This document shows, one piece after another, positions 9,305-19,130 of a stretch of DNA of 64,000 bases; within the stretch, counting starts at the first letter, position 1; each line of letters begins with the position of its first letter. The DNA lies in NCBI GenBank assembly GCA_001464835.1, contig LNDS01000015.1, positions 1 to 64,000 of the forward strand. The letters are read 5' to 3'. The position numbers and the translations under genes are program-made. Source of the DNA: Rhizobiales bacterium Ga0077525 (GTDB lineage: Bacteria > Pseudomonadota > Alphaproteobacteria > Rhizobiales > Xanthobacteraceae). Under the pieces are notes generated by a model. The model had not been told where the DNA came from and made no database searches. It worked only from the letters and a program-made list of their open reading frames with translations.

Positions 9305-10219
9305 TTATTCCTTCACTGCGCCGGTCATGGCCGAGACATAGTGCTCGACGAAGAAGGCGTAGAGGATGACCAAGGGCAGCGAGCCGACCAGCGCACCGGC
9401 CATCAGCGAGCCCCAGCGGTAGACGTCGCCGTCGACGAATTCGTTGACGATGGCGACCGGCACGGTCTTGTTCTGCACAGATTGCAAGAAGGTCAGCGCG
9501 TAGATGAACTCGTTCCAGCACAGCGTGAAGCAGAAGATGAAGGCCGAGATCAGGCCGGGGATGGCCAGCGGCAACACGATCTTGGTCAATATCTGCCAGC
9601 GGCTGGCGCCGTCGATCAGCGCGCATTCCTCCAGCTCGTAAGGGATGGTCTTGAAATATCCCATCAGCAGCCAGGTCGAGAACGGAATGAGGATGGTCGG
9701 ATAGACCAGGATCAATGCCAGCGGCGAGTCGAACAAACCGTAATTGTAAATGACGGTCGACAACGGAATGAACAGGATCGACGGCGGCACCAGATAAGCG
9801 AGGAAGATCAAGCCGCCGATGGTCTGCGCGCCCTTGAAGCGCAATCGCACGATGGCATAGGCGGCAAGCACGCTAGCCGCGATCGAGAGCGCGGTCGCAC
9901 CCGCCGCGACATACATCGTGTTCCACAGCCACAGTGGATACTGCGATTCGAAGATCAGCTTGTAGATGTGCTGGAACGTCGGCTCCCAGGTCCAGAACGG
10001 GCTGACCCGTTCCATGTCGAGCAACTGGTGGTTCGGCTTGATGGCGGTCAGCGCCATCCAGTAGAACGGGAACAGCAGCACGATGAGGAATATGCTGAGC
10101 GGCAGATAGAGCGTCACCAGTTGCCGCGGGATCGACTCCAGATAGCTCATGCCATCGGAATGATCGTCGGCGGCCTTCGACGGCGCGGCTTTTGTCTGTT
10201 TGACAGCGAGATCAGTCAT
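9305..10219 (-). CDS. Sugar ABC transporter permease (MalG/UgpE type)
   Basis: Inner-membrane permease of about 304 residues from the carbohydrate uptake (CUT1) ABC family. It has six predicted membrane helices and the EAA-type loop (EECALIDGASRW) that docks on the ATPase. The ATG at 10219 is chosen because GGGAG lies just upstream and MTDLAV starts there; the longer frame to 10285 reads through a duplicated junction sequence. The gene is last in a minus-strand operon of ATPase, binding protein and two permeases. The substrate is unknown; the neighbouring dehydrogenase and dehydratase suggest a sugar or sugar acid. Confidence 0.88.
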   Translation of the reverse strand: MTDLAVKQTKAAPSKAADDHSDGMSYLESIPRQLVTLYLPLSIFLIVLLFPFYWMALTAIKPNHQLLDMERVSPFWTWEPTFQHIYKLIFESQYPLWLWNTMYVAAGATALSIAASVLAAYAIVRLRFKGAQTIGGLIFLAYLVPPSILFIPLSTVIYNYGLFDSPLALILVYPTILIPFSTWLLMGYFKTIPYELEECALIDGASRWQILTKIVLPLAIPGLISAFIFCFTLCWNEFIYALTFLQSVQNKTVPVAIVNEFVDGDVYRWGSLMAGALVGSLPLVILYAFFVEHYVSAMTGAVKE

Positions 10220-10335
10220 TGTCGGCTCCCTGCTGCCATTTGCGCCAGCGCGCGTGGCGCCTGCGCCATTCGCGCAAAAGAACAATACAGCGGCCGCATA
10301 TCAGTCATTGTCGGCTCCCTGCTGCCATTTGCGCC
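10211..10335. repeat. 36-bp direct repeat at the permease-permease junction
   Basis: The 36 bases at 10211-10246 are repeated exactly at 10300-10335, an offset of 89 bases. Each copy carries, on the minus strand, the end of the upstream permease frame (RRKWQQGADND plus TGA) and the start of the downstream one (ATG ACT GAT). This suggests the two permeases originally overlapped at their stop and start codons, and that a local duplication then separated them with a non-functional copy. Confidence 0.9.
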
Positions 10336-11254
10336 GCTGCAAGCCGAACCATGAAATCATGATGGCGAACAGCAGGAAGGGGATCATCGCGGTGGCGATG
10401 GCGGCGCCTTCGCCGAGCGCGCCGCCCATGATCGCGCGTTGATAGGACAAGGTCGCCATCAGATGCGTGGCGTTGACCGGGCCGCCGCGGGTCATCGCCC
10501 AGATCAACTGAAAGTCGGTGAAGGTGAACAGCACCGAGAAGGTCATCACCACGGCGATGATCGGCGTCAGCAGCGGATAGGTGATGTAGCGGAAGCGCTG
10601 CCACGGCGTTGCTCCGTCGAGCGTCGCGGCCTCATAGAGCGAGGGCGACACGGTCTGCAAGCCGGCCAGAAGCGTGATGGCGACGAAGGGCACGCCGCGC
10701 CAGATATTGGCGAAGATAGTCGACCAGCGCGCATTCCACGGATCGCCGAGGAAGTCGATATTGGTAGAGATCAAGCCGATCTTCTTCAGCGTCCAGGACA
10801 GGATCGAGAACTGCGTGTCGTAGATCCACCAGAAGGCGATCGCCGACAGCACGGTCGGCACGATGAACGGGATCAGGATCGCGGCGCGCAGCATCGCCTT
10901 GAACGGCAGACTTTTGTTCAGGAGCAGTGCCAGATAAAGCCCGGCGGCGAATTTGATGGCGCTGGCGACGATCGTATAGAGCAGCGTGTTGAACACCGAG
11001 GTCCAGAAGATCGAGTCGTCGCGCAGCCAGTCGTAATTTTCAAGGCCGATGAATTCGCCGGCGCGGCCGATCTTGGTGTCGGTGAACGACAGCCAGACGC
11101 CGAGGCCGAGCGGATAGGCCAGAAACAGAATGAGAAAGCCGAGCGCCGGCACCATGAACCAGTAGCCGAGCCATTGCCGGTTGGTCTTCAGCCGCGACCA
11201 TGTCGTCGGCTCGTTTATCGGCGCGCGCCGCGTGTGAAGAGTGGCATCGACCAT
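10301..11254 (-). CDS. Sugar ABC transporter permease (MalF/UgpA type)
   Basis: A 317-residue inner-membrane permease, partner of the downstream MalG-type protein. Six or more hydrophobic segments are visible, beginning at WLGYWFMVPALGFLILF. The EAA loop reads YEAATLDGATPWQ, the contact for the ATP-binding subunit. Start ATG at 11254. Its stop codon lies within one copy of the 36-bp duplication. In this family two permeases and two ATPases form one importer. The role is sugar uptake; the substrate is not determined. Confidence 0.88.
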   Translation of the reverse strand: MVDATLHTRRAPINEPTTWSRLKTNRQWLGYWFMVPALGFLILFLAYPLGLGVWLSFTDTKIGRAGEFIGLENYDWLRDDSIFWTSVFNTLLYTIVASAIKFAAGLYLALLLNKSLPFKAMLRAAILIPFIVPTVLSAIAFWWIYDTQFSILSWTLKKIGLISTNIDFLGDPWNARWSTIFANIWRGVPFVAITLLAGLQTVSPSLYEAATLDGATPWQRFRYITYPLLTPIIAVVMTFSVLFTFTDFQLIWAMTRGGPVNATHLMATLSYQRAIMGGALGEGAAIATAMIPFLLFAIMISWFGLQRRKWQQGADND

Positions 11255-11356
11255 GAGGCTTGTTATCCGGCTTGGAAAAGGCCCGGACCATGCCTTGCAG
11301 CAAGGTCCGGGGGAGTCCGGCCGGCGGCCCTGACATCAGGGCCGCCGGTACGTTTG

Positions 11357-12670
11357 TTAGCGATAGATGCGCTTGGCCTGACGCTCGGCCACCGCGATGG
11401 CGCCCTTGGCGTCTTCTCGGCCCGTAGCGAAGTTGGCGAACATGTCGACCACCACGAAGTCGGCGATCGCTGCCGCCGCCTTTTCACCGAGCGAGCCCTG
11501 GCCGCCGGGGGTCAGAGTGCGCTTGGACACGTCGCGGTACGGCGTGCGCTTCGGATCGGCGGTCCAGATCGGATTGGCGTCGTAGGCGTTGAGGAAGTGC
11601 GACAGATAGCCTTGCGCTGCCGAAACCCACGGATTGAAGTTTTCGGCTTCGAGCATGAAAGCACTCAGGGCCTTACAGGCCTGCGGCGCCTTCGTGAATT
11701 GGAAGGTGAGGATCGGGAAGGCGAGATGCAGTTCGGTCGGCTTGCCGACCGGGCCGATCGGCATATAGGCGTGGTTCATGTCGTCGGCGACGGCCTTGTT
11801 GTCCTTCTGCGCCGCGACATAGATCGAGATGCCGTTCGAGGTCAGATGCAGGTCGCCGGCCACGAAGATCTTGTTGTTGGACGAGTCGTTCCACGACGCG
11901 GTGCCGGGGATGAAGGTGTCGTACAGCGCCTTGACGTATTCCAGCGCCTTGACGGTTTCCGGCGAGTTGATGACGACCTTGTCGTTCTTGTCGACCAGGT
12001 TACCGCCATGCGCCCACAGCGCCCAGTGCAGCCAGGTGTTGGCGTCGCCCGAGGCGTGGCCGAGCGCGAAGCCGGACGGGGTGTTGTTCTTCTTCAGCGC
12101 CTTGCAGAGTTCGAGGAATCCGGCGGTGTCCTTGGGGAATTCCTTGAAGCCGGCCTTTTCCATCGACGAGATGCGGTAGTTCATCAGGCCGCCGGTGGTC
12201 GCGACCGGAATGCCGACCCATTTATTGCCCGACTTGCCATAGGCCTCGGCCGCCGGTGTCCACCCGCCGTACTTCTTGCCGAGATAGTTGGCGACATCGG
12301 TCATGTCCATGCACTTCTGCGGGAACAGATGCGGCAGCGAATAGAGGCCCCACACCATGTCGAGGCCCTGGCCGGTGTTGGCCACCACGGATGCTTTCGG
12401 CTGGATGTCTTCGAACGATTCGTTGGTGACGGTGACTTCGACGCCGGTCGCGGCCTTGAAGGCGGCGATCATCTTGAGGAAGGCTTCGTCCTCGGCCGGC
12501 ACGAAACGGCGCCAGCGCATCAGGTTGATCTTGGCGCCTTTCTCGGCTTTCCACGGCGCGGCCTGCGCCCAGGCCGAAGCCCAGTTGGTCAGTGCTTCGG
12601 TGGAGAGCGCAGCGGCGGCCGCGAACGCGGTGGCGCCCTTGACCATGGTGCGGCGGGTAAATTCAGTCAT
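11357..12670 (-). CDS. Sugar ABC transporter substrate-binding protein (Tat-exported)
   Basis: A 437-residue family-1 extracellular solute-binding protein. The N-terminus (TRRTMVKGA followed by an Ala-rich hydrophobic stretch) is a twin-arginine signal, so it probably folds before export. The mature part has the usual pattern of a sugar-binding protein: EKGAKINLMRW, a hydrophobic core and an aromatic-rich surface (WTADPKRTPY near the C-terminus). It captures substrate in the periplasm and delivers it to the two downstream permeases. It lies between the ATPase gene and the permeases on the same strand. Confidence 0.87.
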   Translation of the reverse strand: MTEFTRRTMVKGATAFAAAAALSTEALTNWASAWAQAAPWKAEKGAKINLMRWRRFVPAEDEAFLKMIAAFKAATGVEVTVTNESFEDIQPKASVVANTGQGLDMVWGLYSLPHLFPQKCMDMTDVANYLGKKYGGWTPAAEAYGKSGNKWVGIPVATTGGLMNYRISSMEKAGFKEFPKDTAGFLELCKALKKNNTPSGFALGHASGDANTWLHWALWAHGGNLVDKNDKVVINSPETVKALEYVKALYDTFIPGTASWNDSSNNKIFVAGDLHLTSNGISIYVAAQKDNKAVADDMNHAYMPIGPVGKPTELHLAFPILTFQFTKAPQACKALSAFMLEAENFNPWVSAAQGYLSHFLNAYDANPIWTADPKRTPYRDVSKRTLTPGGQGSLGEKAAAAIADFVVVDMFANFATGREDAKGAIAVAERQAKRIYR

Positions 12671-12708
12671 CGTATTCCTCCCTATGTCGCTTTTTTTGTG
12701 AGTGAAGT

Positions 12709-13773
<1,065 letters not shown>

Positions 13774-13921
13774 ACTTTATCCTCCCAATCGCGCTCCTTT
13801 GGAGCGCACCGCGCGCGGGTTTTTCCCGTCTTCGCGGCATTTGTCGTCTTTTTAGCGTCGTCTTTTTTAGCGTTGTCGCGGCGGCCGTAAAGATTTACGG
13901 CAACAACCGAGCTCTAAGTCA

Positions 13922-13936
13922 TATCATCATATGATA
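13922..13936. promoter_or_regulatory. Palindromic operator candidate upstream of the sugar ABC genes
   Basis: TATCATCATATGATA has arms TATCAT and ATGATA around three bases, with a perfect 10-bp palindrome ATCATATGAT inside. It lies in an AT-rich patch of an otherwise GC-rich 227-base gap between the SDR gene and the ATPase gene, upstream of the latter. Palindromes of this kind often bind GntR- or LacI-type repressors of sugar-acid operons. No such regulator is next to it, so the role is inferred. Confidence 0.4.
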
Positions 13937-14000
13937 CGGGTTCAAGCAAGGGCGCCGCGAAAGATGGCGCGGCACGCCCTTGCCCAAAATCCGGTCATTC

Positions 14001-14756
14001 TCACATCGTCATGCCGCCATCGATCTGCAGCGTCTGGCCGGTGAAGTAGCTGGAGTCGTCGGAGGCGAGCCACACCGCGCCGGCGGCAATTTCCTCCGGC
14101 GTGCCGAGGCGGCCGATCGGCTGGCGATCGACGAAGTCCTTGCGGACATCCTTGAGCGACTTGGAAAACTTCTTGGCATTGGCGGCGATGCGCTCATTGA
14201 GCGACGGCGACTGAATCGTGCCGGGGCAGATCGCATTGACGCGGATACCCTTGCGGATGAAGTCCGCCGCCATCGCCTTGGTCAGGCCGATGACCGCCGC
14301 CTTGGTGGCGCCATAGGCATAGCGGTTCGGCAGGCCGCGCAGCGATGAGGCGACCGATGCGATATTGACGATCGAGCCGCCCTTCTTGAGCATCGACGGC
14401 ACGAAGGCGCGGAACATGCGGTGCATCGACTTGACGTTGATGTCGAACGAGAAGTCCCAGTCGTCCTCGGAGCATTCGAGCACGCTGCCCTGGTGCACGT
14501 AGCCGGCGCAGTTGGCGAGAATGTGCGGCGCGCCGAATTTCTTGATGACGTCCTTGGCCAGCGCATTGACCTTGGCGGTGTCGCGCACATCGAGCGCGAA
14601 CACATGCGCCTTCTTCAGGTCCTTGAGCTTGGCGGCGTCGAGATCGGTGGCGATCACGGTCGCGCCTTCGGCGATGAACGCTTCCGCGATCGCCCGCCCG
14701 ATGCCCTGTCCCGCCGCCGTCACCACCGCGACTTTGCCTTTCAATCGTCCACTCAC
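14001..14756 (-). CDS. SDR dehydrogenase, probably acting on a sugar-acid intermediate
   Basis: A 251-residue classical short-chain dehydrogenase/reductase. It has the NAD(P) glycine motif TAAGQGIG (residues ~13-20), NCAG (~83), catalytic Ser in NIASVASS (~135) and YAYGATK (Tyr-X3-Lys, ~147-153), then CPGTI and the terminal DGGM. The TAAGQGIGRA opening resembles the 2-keto-3-deoxy-L-fuconate dehydrogenase / BDH2-like branch. Sitting between an IlvD/Edd dehydratase and a sugar ABC transporter, it fits oxidation of a 2-keto-3-deoxy sugar acid. The enzyme class is certain; the substrate is inferred. Confidence 0.85.
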   Translation of the reverse strand: MSGRLKGKVAVVTAAGQGIGRAIAEAFIAEGATVIATDLDAAKLKDLKKAHVFALDVRDTAKVNALAKDVIKKFGAPHILANCAGYVHQGSVLECSEDDWDFSFDINVKSMHRMFRAFVPSMLKKGGSIVNIASVASSLRGLPNRYAYGATKAAVIGLTKAMAADFIRKGIRVNAICPGTIQSPSLNERIAANAKKFSKSLKDVRKDFVDRQPIGRLGTPEEIAAGAVWLASDDSSYFTGQTLQIDGGMTM

Positions 14757-14797
14757 GGTAAGACCTCTTCAGTATTGGTTTGGATTGGTGCAGAATT

Positions 14798-16612
14798 TTA
14801 GTGGTTGTCTCGCGGCACGGATTTCTGCGCGACGCGCTGATATTTGACCGCCGGCTTGAGCACCATGCCGTCGGAGAGCTGATCGACCATGCCGCGCTGG
14901 ATTTCCTGCCACGGCGTCTGGCTGGCCGGCATCGGGAAGCCGCCCTGCTTTTCCAGCGTGGCGCGGCGCGTGGCGAATTCCGCCTTCGAGATCAGAATGT
15001 CGGCGGTGCCTTTCCTGAGGTCGATGCGGACGCGGTCGCCGGTCTTGAGAATGGCGAGGCCGCCGCCGGCGGCGGCTTCCGGCGAAGCGTTGAGGATCGA
15101 CGGCGAGGCAGAGGTGCCGGACTGGCGGCCGTCGCCGATGCAGGGCAGCGACAGGATGCCCTTTTTAATGAGGTAATCCGGCGGCTGCATGTTCACGACT
15201 TCCGCCGCGCCGGGGTAACCGATCGGGCCGGTGCCGCGAATGAACAGCATGGTGTTCTCGTCGATCTTCAGCTTCGGATCGTCGATGCGGTGGTGATAAT
15301 CCTCCGGCCCCTCGAAGACCATCGCCTTGCCTTCGAAGGCGTCCGGGTCGTTCGGGTTCGACAGATAGCGCTTGCGGAATTCGTCGGAGATGACGGAGAG
15401 CTTCATCACCGCCGAATCGAACAGGTTGCCGTGCAGCACCTTGAAGCCGGCATTCTGCATCATCGGCTTCTTGTACGGCTTGATGACGTCTTCATTGGTG
15501 ATCCTGGCGCGCTTGACGTTCTCGCCCATCGTCTTGCCGTTGATGGTCAGCGCATCGGCGTGGATGCGCCCGGCTTTCAGCAACTGGTTCATCACCGCCG
15601 GCAGGCCGCCGGCGCGATAGTACTCTTCGCCGAGATAGAAGCCGGCCGGCTGCATGTTGACGAGCAGCGGAATGTCGAGGCCGTGCTTTTCCCAATCGTT
15701 GATGTCGAGCTTGACGCCGATGTGGCGGGCGATGGCGTTGATATGGATCGGCGCATTGGTCGAACCGCCGATCGCCGAGTTGGCGACGATGGTGTTCTCG
15801 AACGCCTTGCGGGTAAGAATGTCGGACGGCTTGAGGTCTTCGCGCACGATCTCGACCGCGCGCACGCCGGTCTCGTAGGCAATCTGGCCGCGCTCGCGAT
15901 ACGGCGCAGGGATCGCCGCGCAACCCGGCAGCGACATGCCGAGCGCTTCGGCCAGCGCGTTCATGGTCGAGGCGGTGCCCATCGTGTTGCAGTGGCCGAT
16001 CGACGGCGCCGAATCGGCGACGCGGTCGATGAATTCCTTGTAGGTGATCTTGCCGGCGGCGTGCTCTTCGCGTGCCTCCCACACCACCATGCCGGAGCCG
16101 ACGCGCTTGTCGCCGCGCCAGCCATTGAGCATCGGTCCGCCGGACAAAACGATAGCCGGAATGTTCACCGTCGCCGCCGCCATGATGCAGGCCGGCGTGG
16201 TCTTGTCGCAGCCGGTCATCAGCACCACGCCGTCGAGCGGATAGCCGAACAGCAGTTCGACGAGGCCGAGATAGGCGAGGTTGCGGTCGAGCGCGGCGCC
16301 GGGGCGTTTTCCCGTTTCCTGGATTGGGTGCACCGGGAATTCAAAGGCGATGCCGCCGGCGGCGCGGATGCCGGCGCGGACGCGCTCGGCCAGTTCGATG
16401 TGGTGGCGGTTGCAGGGAGAGAGATCGCTGCCGGTCTGCGCGATGCCGATGATCGGCTTGCCGGCGGTCAATTCGGCGCGGGTCAGGCCCCAGTTGAGAT
16501 AGCGCTCAAGATAGAGCGCGGTCATGCCCGGGTTTTCCGGATTGTCGAACCAGAGCTGCGAGCGCAGCGTGCGGCCCTTTGGGTGCTTCTCGGATCCCGG
16601 TTTTTTCTTCAT
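14798..16612 (-). CDS. IlvD/Edd-family sugar-acid dehydratase
   Basis: A 604-residue dehydratase of the IlvD/Edd family, which removes water from dihydroxy or sugar acids using an Fe-S cluster and Mg2+. Family signatures include [10 protein letters not shown] (Cys near residue 67), [11 protein letters not shown] (~137-147) and [11 protein letters not shown] (~209), with the Cys residues that hold the cluster, plus [11 protein letters not shown] near the C-terminus. The sequence looks closer to L-arabonate/D-xylonate/L-fuconate dehydratases than to IlvD. With the adjacent SDR and sugar ABC importer it probably begins a non-phosphorylated sugar-acid pathway. The exact sugar cannot be told from sequence. 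Confidence 0.85.
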   Translation of the reverse strand: MKKKPGSEKHPKGRTLRSQLWFDNPENPGMTALYLERYLNWGLTRAELTAGKPIIGIAQTGSDLSPCNRHHIELAERVRAGIRAAGGIAFEFPVHPIQETGKRPGAALDRNLAYLGLVELLFGYPLDGVVLMTGCDKTTPACIMAAATVNIPAIVLSGGPMLNGWRGDKRVGSGMVVWEAREEHAAGKITYKEFIDRVADSAPSIGHCNTMGTASTMNALAEALGMSLPGCAAIPAPYRERGQIAYETGVRAVEIVREDLKPSDILTRKAFENTIVANSAIGGSTNAPIHINAIARHIGVKLDINDWEKHGLDIPLLVNMQPAGFYLGEEYYRAGGLPAVMNQLLKAGRIHADALTINGKTMGENVKRARITNEDVIKPYKKPMMQNAGFKVLHGNLFDSAVMKLSVISDEFRKRYLSNPNDPDAFEGKAMVFEGPEDYHHRIDDPKLKIDENTMLFIRGTGPIGYPGAAEVVNMQPPDYLIKKGILSLPCIGDGRQSGTSASPSILNASPEAAAGGGLAILKTGDRVRIDLRKGTADILISKAEFATRRATLEKQGGFPMPASQTPWQEIQRGMVDQLSDGMVLKPAVKYQRVAQKSVPRDNH

Positions 16613-16772
16613 CTAGTTCTCTCCCTGAAACAGTCTTGTTGGAGCGGCCTTTTATAGGCGCTTTTGTCGTGCCGTTGCTGTGAGGTTGGCCCACGGGCAG
16701 TCGGGCAGGTGGCCGTCTTTTGAACCGATGCAAGTTGACCGCAATTCGACACGGCGGGCAACGGGAACGTTT

Positions 16773-16782
16773 GTGTGCACAC
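16773..16782. promoter_or_regulatory. Palindrome between divergent dehydratase and amidase genes
   Basis: GTGTGCACAC is a perfect 10-bp palindrome in the roughly 235-base gap between the divergently transcribed dehydratase and amidase genes. It could be an operator for either promoter, but it differs from the palindrome at 13922 and no regulator is adjacent. The assignment is weak. Confidence 0.25.
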
Positions 16783-16847
16783 GGCAAGGGCCCGAGGATG
16801 GGCCCTAGTTTGTTGCAGTGCGGTTGCCGGCTAGCCTATTATCTCAC

Positions 16848-18689
16848 ATGAATTCCGGTGCATCTTCTATTACTTTTGTAGAGGGCGTCGTGGCTGAAAC
16901 CGTCCTCGACATTGTTGCCGCGCATCGGGTTGGAACCGCGACGCCAGCCGATACCATCGCGCGCAGCTTTGCCCGCATTCGCGCTCACAACGACCCGGCC
17001 GTCTTTATCTCTCTGCGCGACGAGGCCGAGGCGGTAGCCGAGGCGAAGGCGCTTGCGGCCAAAGGCAATACCTCCTTGCCGCTCTACGGCGTGCCGGTCG
17101 CGGTCAAGGACAATATCGATGTCGCGGGCCTGCCGACCACGGCCGCCTGTCCCGCCTTCAGCTATATGCCAGGACATGACTCGACCGCGGTGGCGCGGCT
17201 GCGCGCGGCAGGCGCCATCATCGTCGGCAAGACCAATCTCGACCAGTTCGCCACCGGTTTGGTCGGCGTCCGTTCGCCCTATGGCGTGCCGCGCAACACT
17301 TTCGATGCCGACCTCATTCCCGGCGGCTCGTCCTCCGGCTCGGCGGTGGCGGTCGCCGCAGGCCTGGTGCCGCTGTCGCTTGGCACCGACACCGCCGGCT
17401 CCGGCCGGGTGCCTGCCGGCTTCAATAATATTGTCGGCCTCAAGCCCAGCCTCGGCCTGATCTCGACGCACGGCCTGGTGCCGGCCTGCCGCACGCTCGA
17501 TTGTATCTCGGTGTTCGCGCTGACCGTTGATGACGCCTGGGCGGCGTTGTCCACTGTGGCCGGCCCCGACCGCGCCGACAGCTATTCGCGCAACCGCCCG
17601 CTCGGCAGGCCCGGCGCGATGCCGAAGCATATCAGGCTCGGTGTGCCGCTGCCCGGCCAGCGGCTGTTCTTCGGCGACAAGGAATATGAGGCCGGTTACG
17701 AAGCGGCGCTGGCGCGGCTGGCGAAGCTCGGCTGCGACATTGTCGAGATCGACATCGAGCCGTTCTACGAGACGGCGCGGCTTCTCTATGAAGGGCCGTG
17801 GCTGGCCGAGCGCACCATCGTCGCGCAGAAGCTGCTGGCGTCCGATCCCGACGCCATTCATCCGGTGACGCGCGAAATCACCGTCGGCGGCTTGCGCGCG
17901 ACCGCGATCGACGCCTTCGCTGCCTTCTACAAGCTGGAACGGCTGCGCCGGGTTTCCGATTACATTTTTGCCCATCAGGTCGATGCGCTGGTCATGCCGA
18001 CCGCGCCGACGACCTATACGGTCAAGCAATTGCTCGCCGACCCGATCCAACTCAACAGCCGGCTCGGCACCTATACCAACTTCGTCAACCTGCTCGATCT
18101 GTGCGGCCTGGCTTTGCCGGCGTCGATGACGGGCAAGGGTCTGCCGTTCGGCATCACGCTTCTTGCGCCGGGCGGTCGTGACGCGCGGCTCGCCGAGATC
18201 GGCCGCGTCTTCCATGCTGACACGCAATTGCCGCTCGGCGCGCTGAAACTGCCGCAGCCGGCAATGGCGTCAATGCCGGTCACCGCCGCCGATGGCGAAA
18301 TCGCCGTCGCGGTGGTCGGCGCGCATCTGTCCGGCCTGCTGCTTAATGGCGAATTGCGCGGGCTCGGCGCGCGTCTGTTGGAAGCGACCAAAACCGCGCC
18401 GGATTACAAATTCTATGCGCTCAACGGCACGGTGCCGCCGAAGCCCGGCCTGCTGCGCGTCAACAGCGGCACCGGCGCAGCTATCGACGTGGAAGTCTGG
18501 GCGCTGCCGAAGACGGCGTTCGGCGCTTTCATCGATGGTGTCGTCGCGCCGTTGTCGATCGGCACAGTGACCTTGGCCGATGGACGCGGCGTCAAAGGTT
18601 TTCTGATGGAAGCCGCGGCCGTTGCCGGCGCGCGGGATATTTCCGCGTTTGGTGGATGGCGGGCTTATCTGGCGCAATCGAAAAATTAA
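16848..18689 (+). CDS. atzF: Allophanate hydrolase (amidase plus C-terminal domain)
   Basis: About 613 residues, matching allophanate hydrolase, which converts allophanate to ammonia and CO2. The N-terminal two-thirds is an amidase-signature domain with the Ser-cisSer-Lys elements: Lys in VAVKDNIDV, PGGSSSGSAVAVAAG, and GTDTAGSGRVPA. The remaining ~150 residues (from about VTAADGEIAVAVVGAH) form the C-terminal domain specific to this enzyme. The ATG at 16848 is preferred over GTG 16818; GTG 16890 is also possible. No urea carboxylase or cyanuric-acid genes are nearby, so the source of allophanate is unclear. The stop codon overlaps that of a regulator remnant on the other strand. Confidence 0.85.
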   Translation: MNSGASSITFVEGVVAETVLDIVAAHRVGTATPADTIARSFARIRAHNDPAVFISLRDEAEAVAEAKALAAKGNTSLPLYGVPVAVKDNIDVAGLPTTAACPAFSYMPGHDSTAVARLRAAGAIIVGKTNLDQFATGLVGVRSPYGVPRNTFDADLIPGGSSSGSAVAVAAGLVPLSLGTDTAGSGRVPAGFNNIVGLKPSLGLISTHGLVPACRTLDCISVFALTVDDAWAALSTVAGPDRADSYSRNRPLGRPGAMPKHIRLGVPLPGQRLFFGDKEYEAGYEAALARLAKLGCDIVEIDIEPFYETARLLYEGPWLAERTIVAQKLLASDPDAIHPVTREITVGGLRATAIDAFAAFYKLERLRRVSDYIFAHQVDALVMPTAPTTYTVKQLLADPIQLNSRLGTYTNFVNLLDLCGLALPASMTGKGLPFGITLLAPGGRDARLAEIGRVFHADTQLPLGALKLPQPAMASMPVTAADGEIAVAVVGAHLSGLLLNGELRGLGARLLEATKTAPDYKFYALNGTVPPKPGLLRVNSGTGAAIDVEVWALPKTAFGAFIDGVVAPLSIGTVTLADGRGVKGFLMEAAAVAGARDISAFGGWRAYLAQSKN

Positions 18690-18886
18690 ATCGTCTCGGT
18701 ATAGTGTTCGTATTCTTCGCGCACCGTCACGATGTGCGCGGCCATCGCGCTTGCTGCCACCGCGCGCTCGCCGCGCAGAATGGCTTCTACCACCCGGTCA
18801 TGTTCGATATGCGATTTCGCCAGACGGCCGAGATTGCGAAACTGGGCGCTGCGGAACGGCTGCACGCGTGAATGCTTCCGAAGCAA
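18686..18886 (-). pseudogene. Remnant of a GntR (FadR/FCD) regulator, C-terminal end only
   Basis: The last ~55 residues of this minus-strand frame (HIEHDRVVEAILRGERAVAA, then MAAHI) match the C-terminal helix pair of FCD-domain GntR regulators, where H-x-x-I-x-x-A-I and a later A-M-x-x-H are typical. The DNA-binding domain and most of the FCD domain are absent: upstream the frame becomes unrelated sequence. It lies tail to tail with the amidase gene and is probably the leftover of its regulator. Confidence 0.6.
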
Positions 18887-18975
18887 AACCCTGGCACCGT
18901 ATCGTGCTGGAAACGCTCAAGGCCAACGAAGTCCGGCTGATCGTCTATGTGCCCGACCGCGTGCTGACCCAACCA
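18868..18975 (+). pseudogene. Remnant of a TPP-dependent decarboxylase (N-terminal end only)
   Basis: Starting at GTG 18868, about 35 residues read W-H-R-I-V-L-E-T-L-K followed by ANEVRLIVYVPDRVLT. This resembles the opening of phosphonopyruvate/sulfopyruvate-decarboxylase-like TPP-binding subunits. The match stops near 18975 and the frame continues into unrelated sequence. It adjoins the GntR remnant, so two truncated genes meet within about 200 bases. The family call is tentative because so little remains. Confidence 0.4.
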
Positions 18976-19130
18976 GCCGGGTGTCGGCAAAACCAACCGC
19001 GACCCGGTGGCGATCCGCGCCGGTTTCATGCGCGGAATCAGCGCGAACACCTAGTCCCACCGCCTTGTAAAGCTTGTCGCAAGGCCCTTGCAGCGGAGCG
19101 GGTTGCCGCACTAGGATATACAACTTATAG

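Noticed and set aside
18970..19130. A third gene remnant after the TPP-decarboxylase fragment
   Set aside because: A frame reading GVGKTNRDPVAIRAGFMRG looks protein-like, but I could not assign it to a family and it is too short to list.
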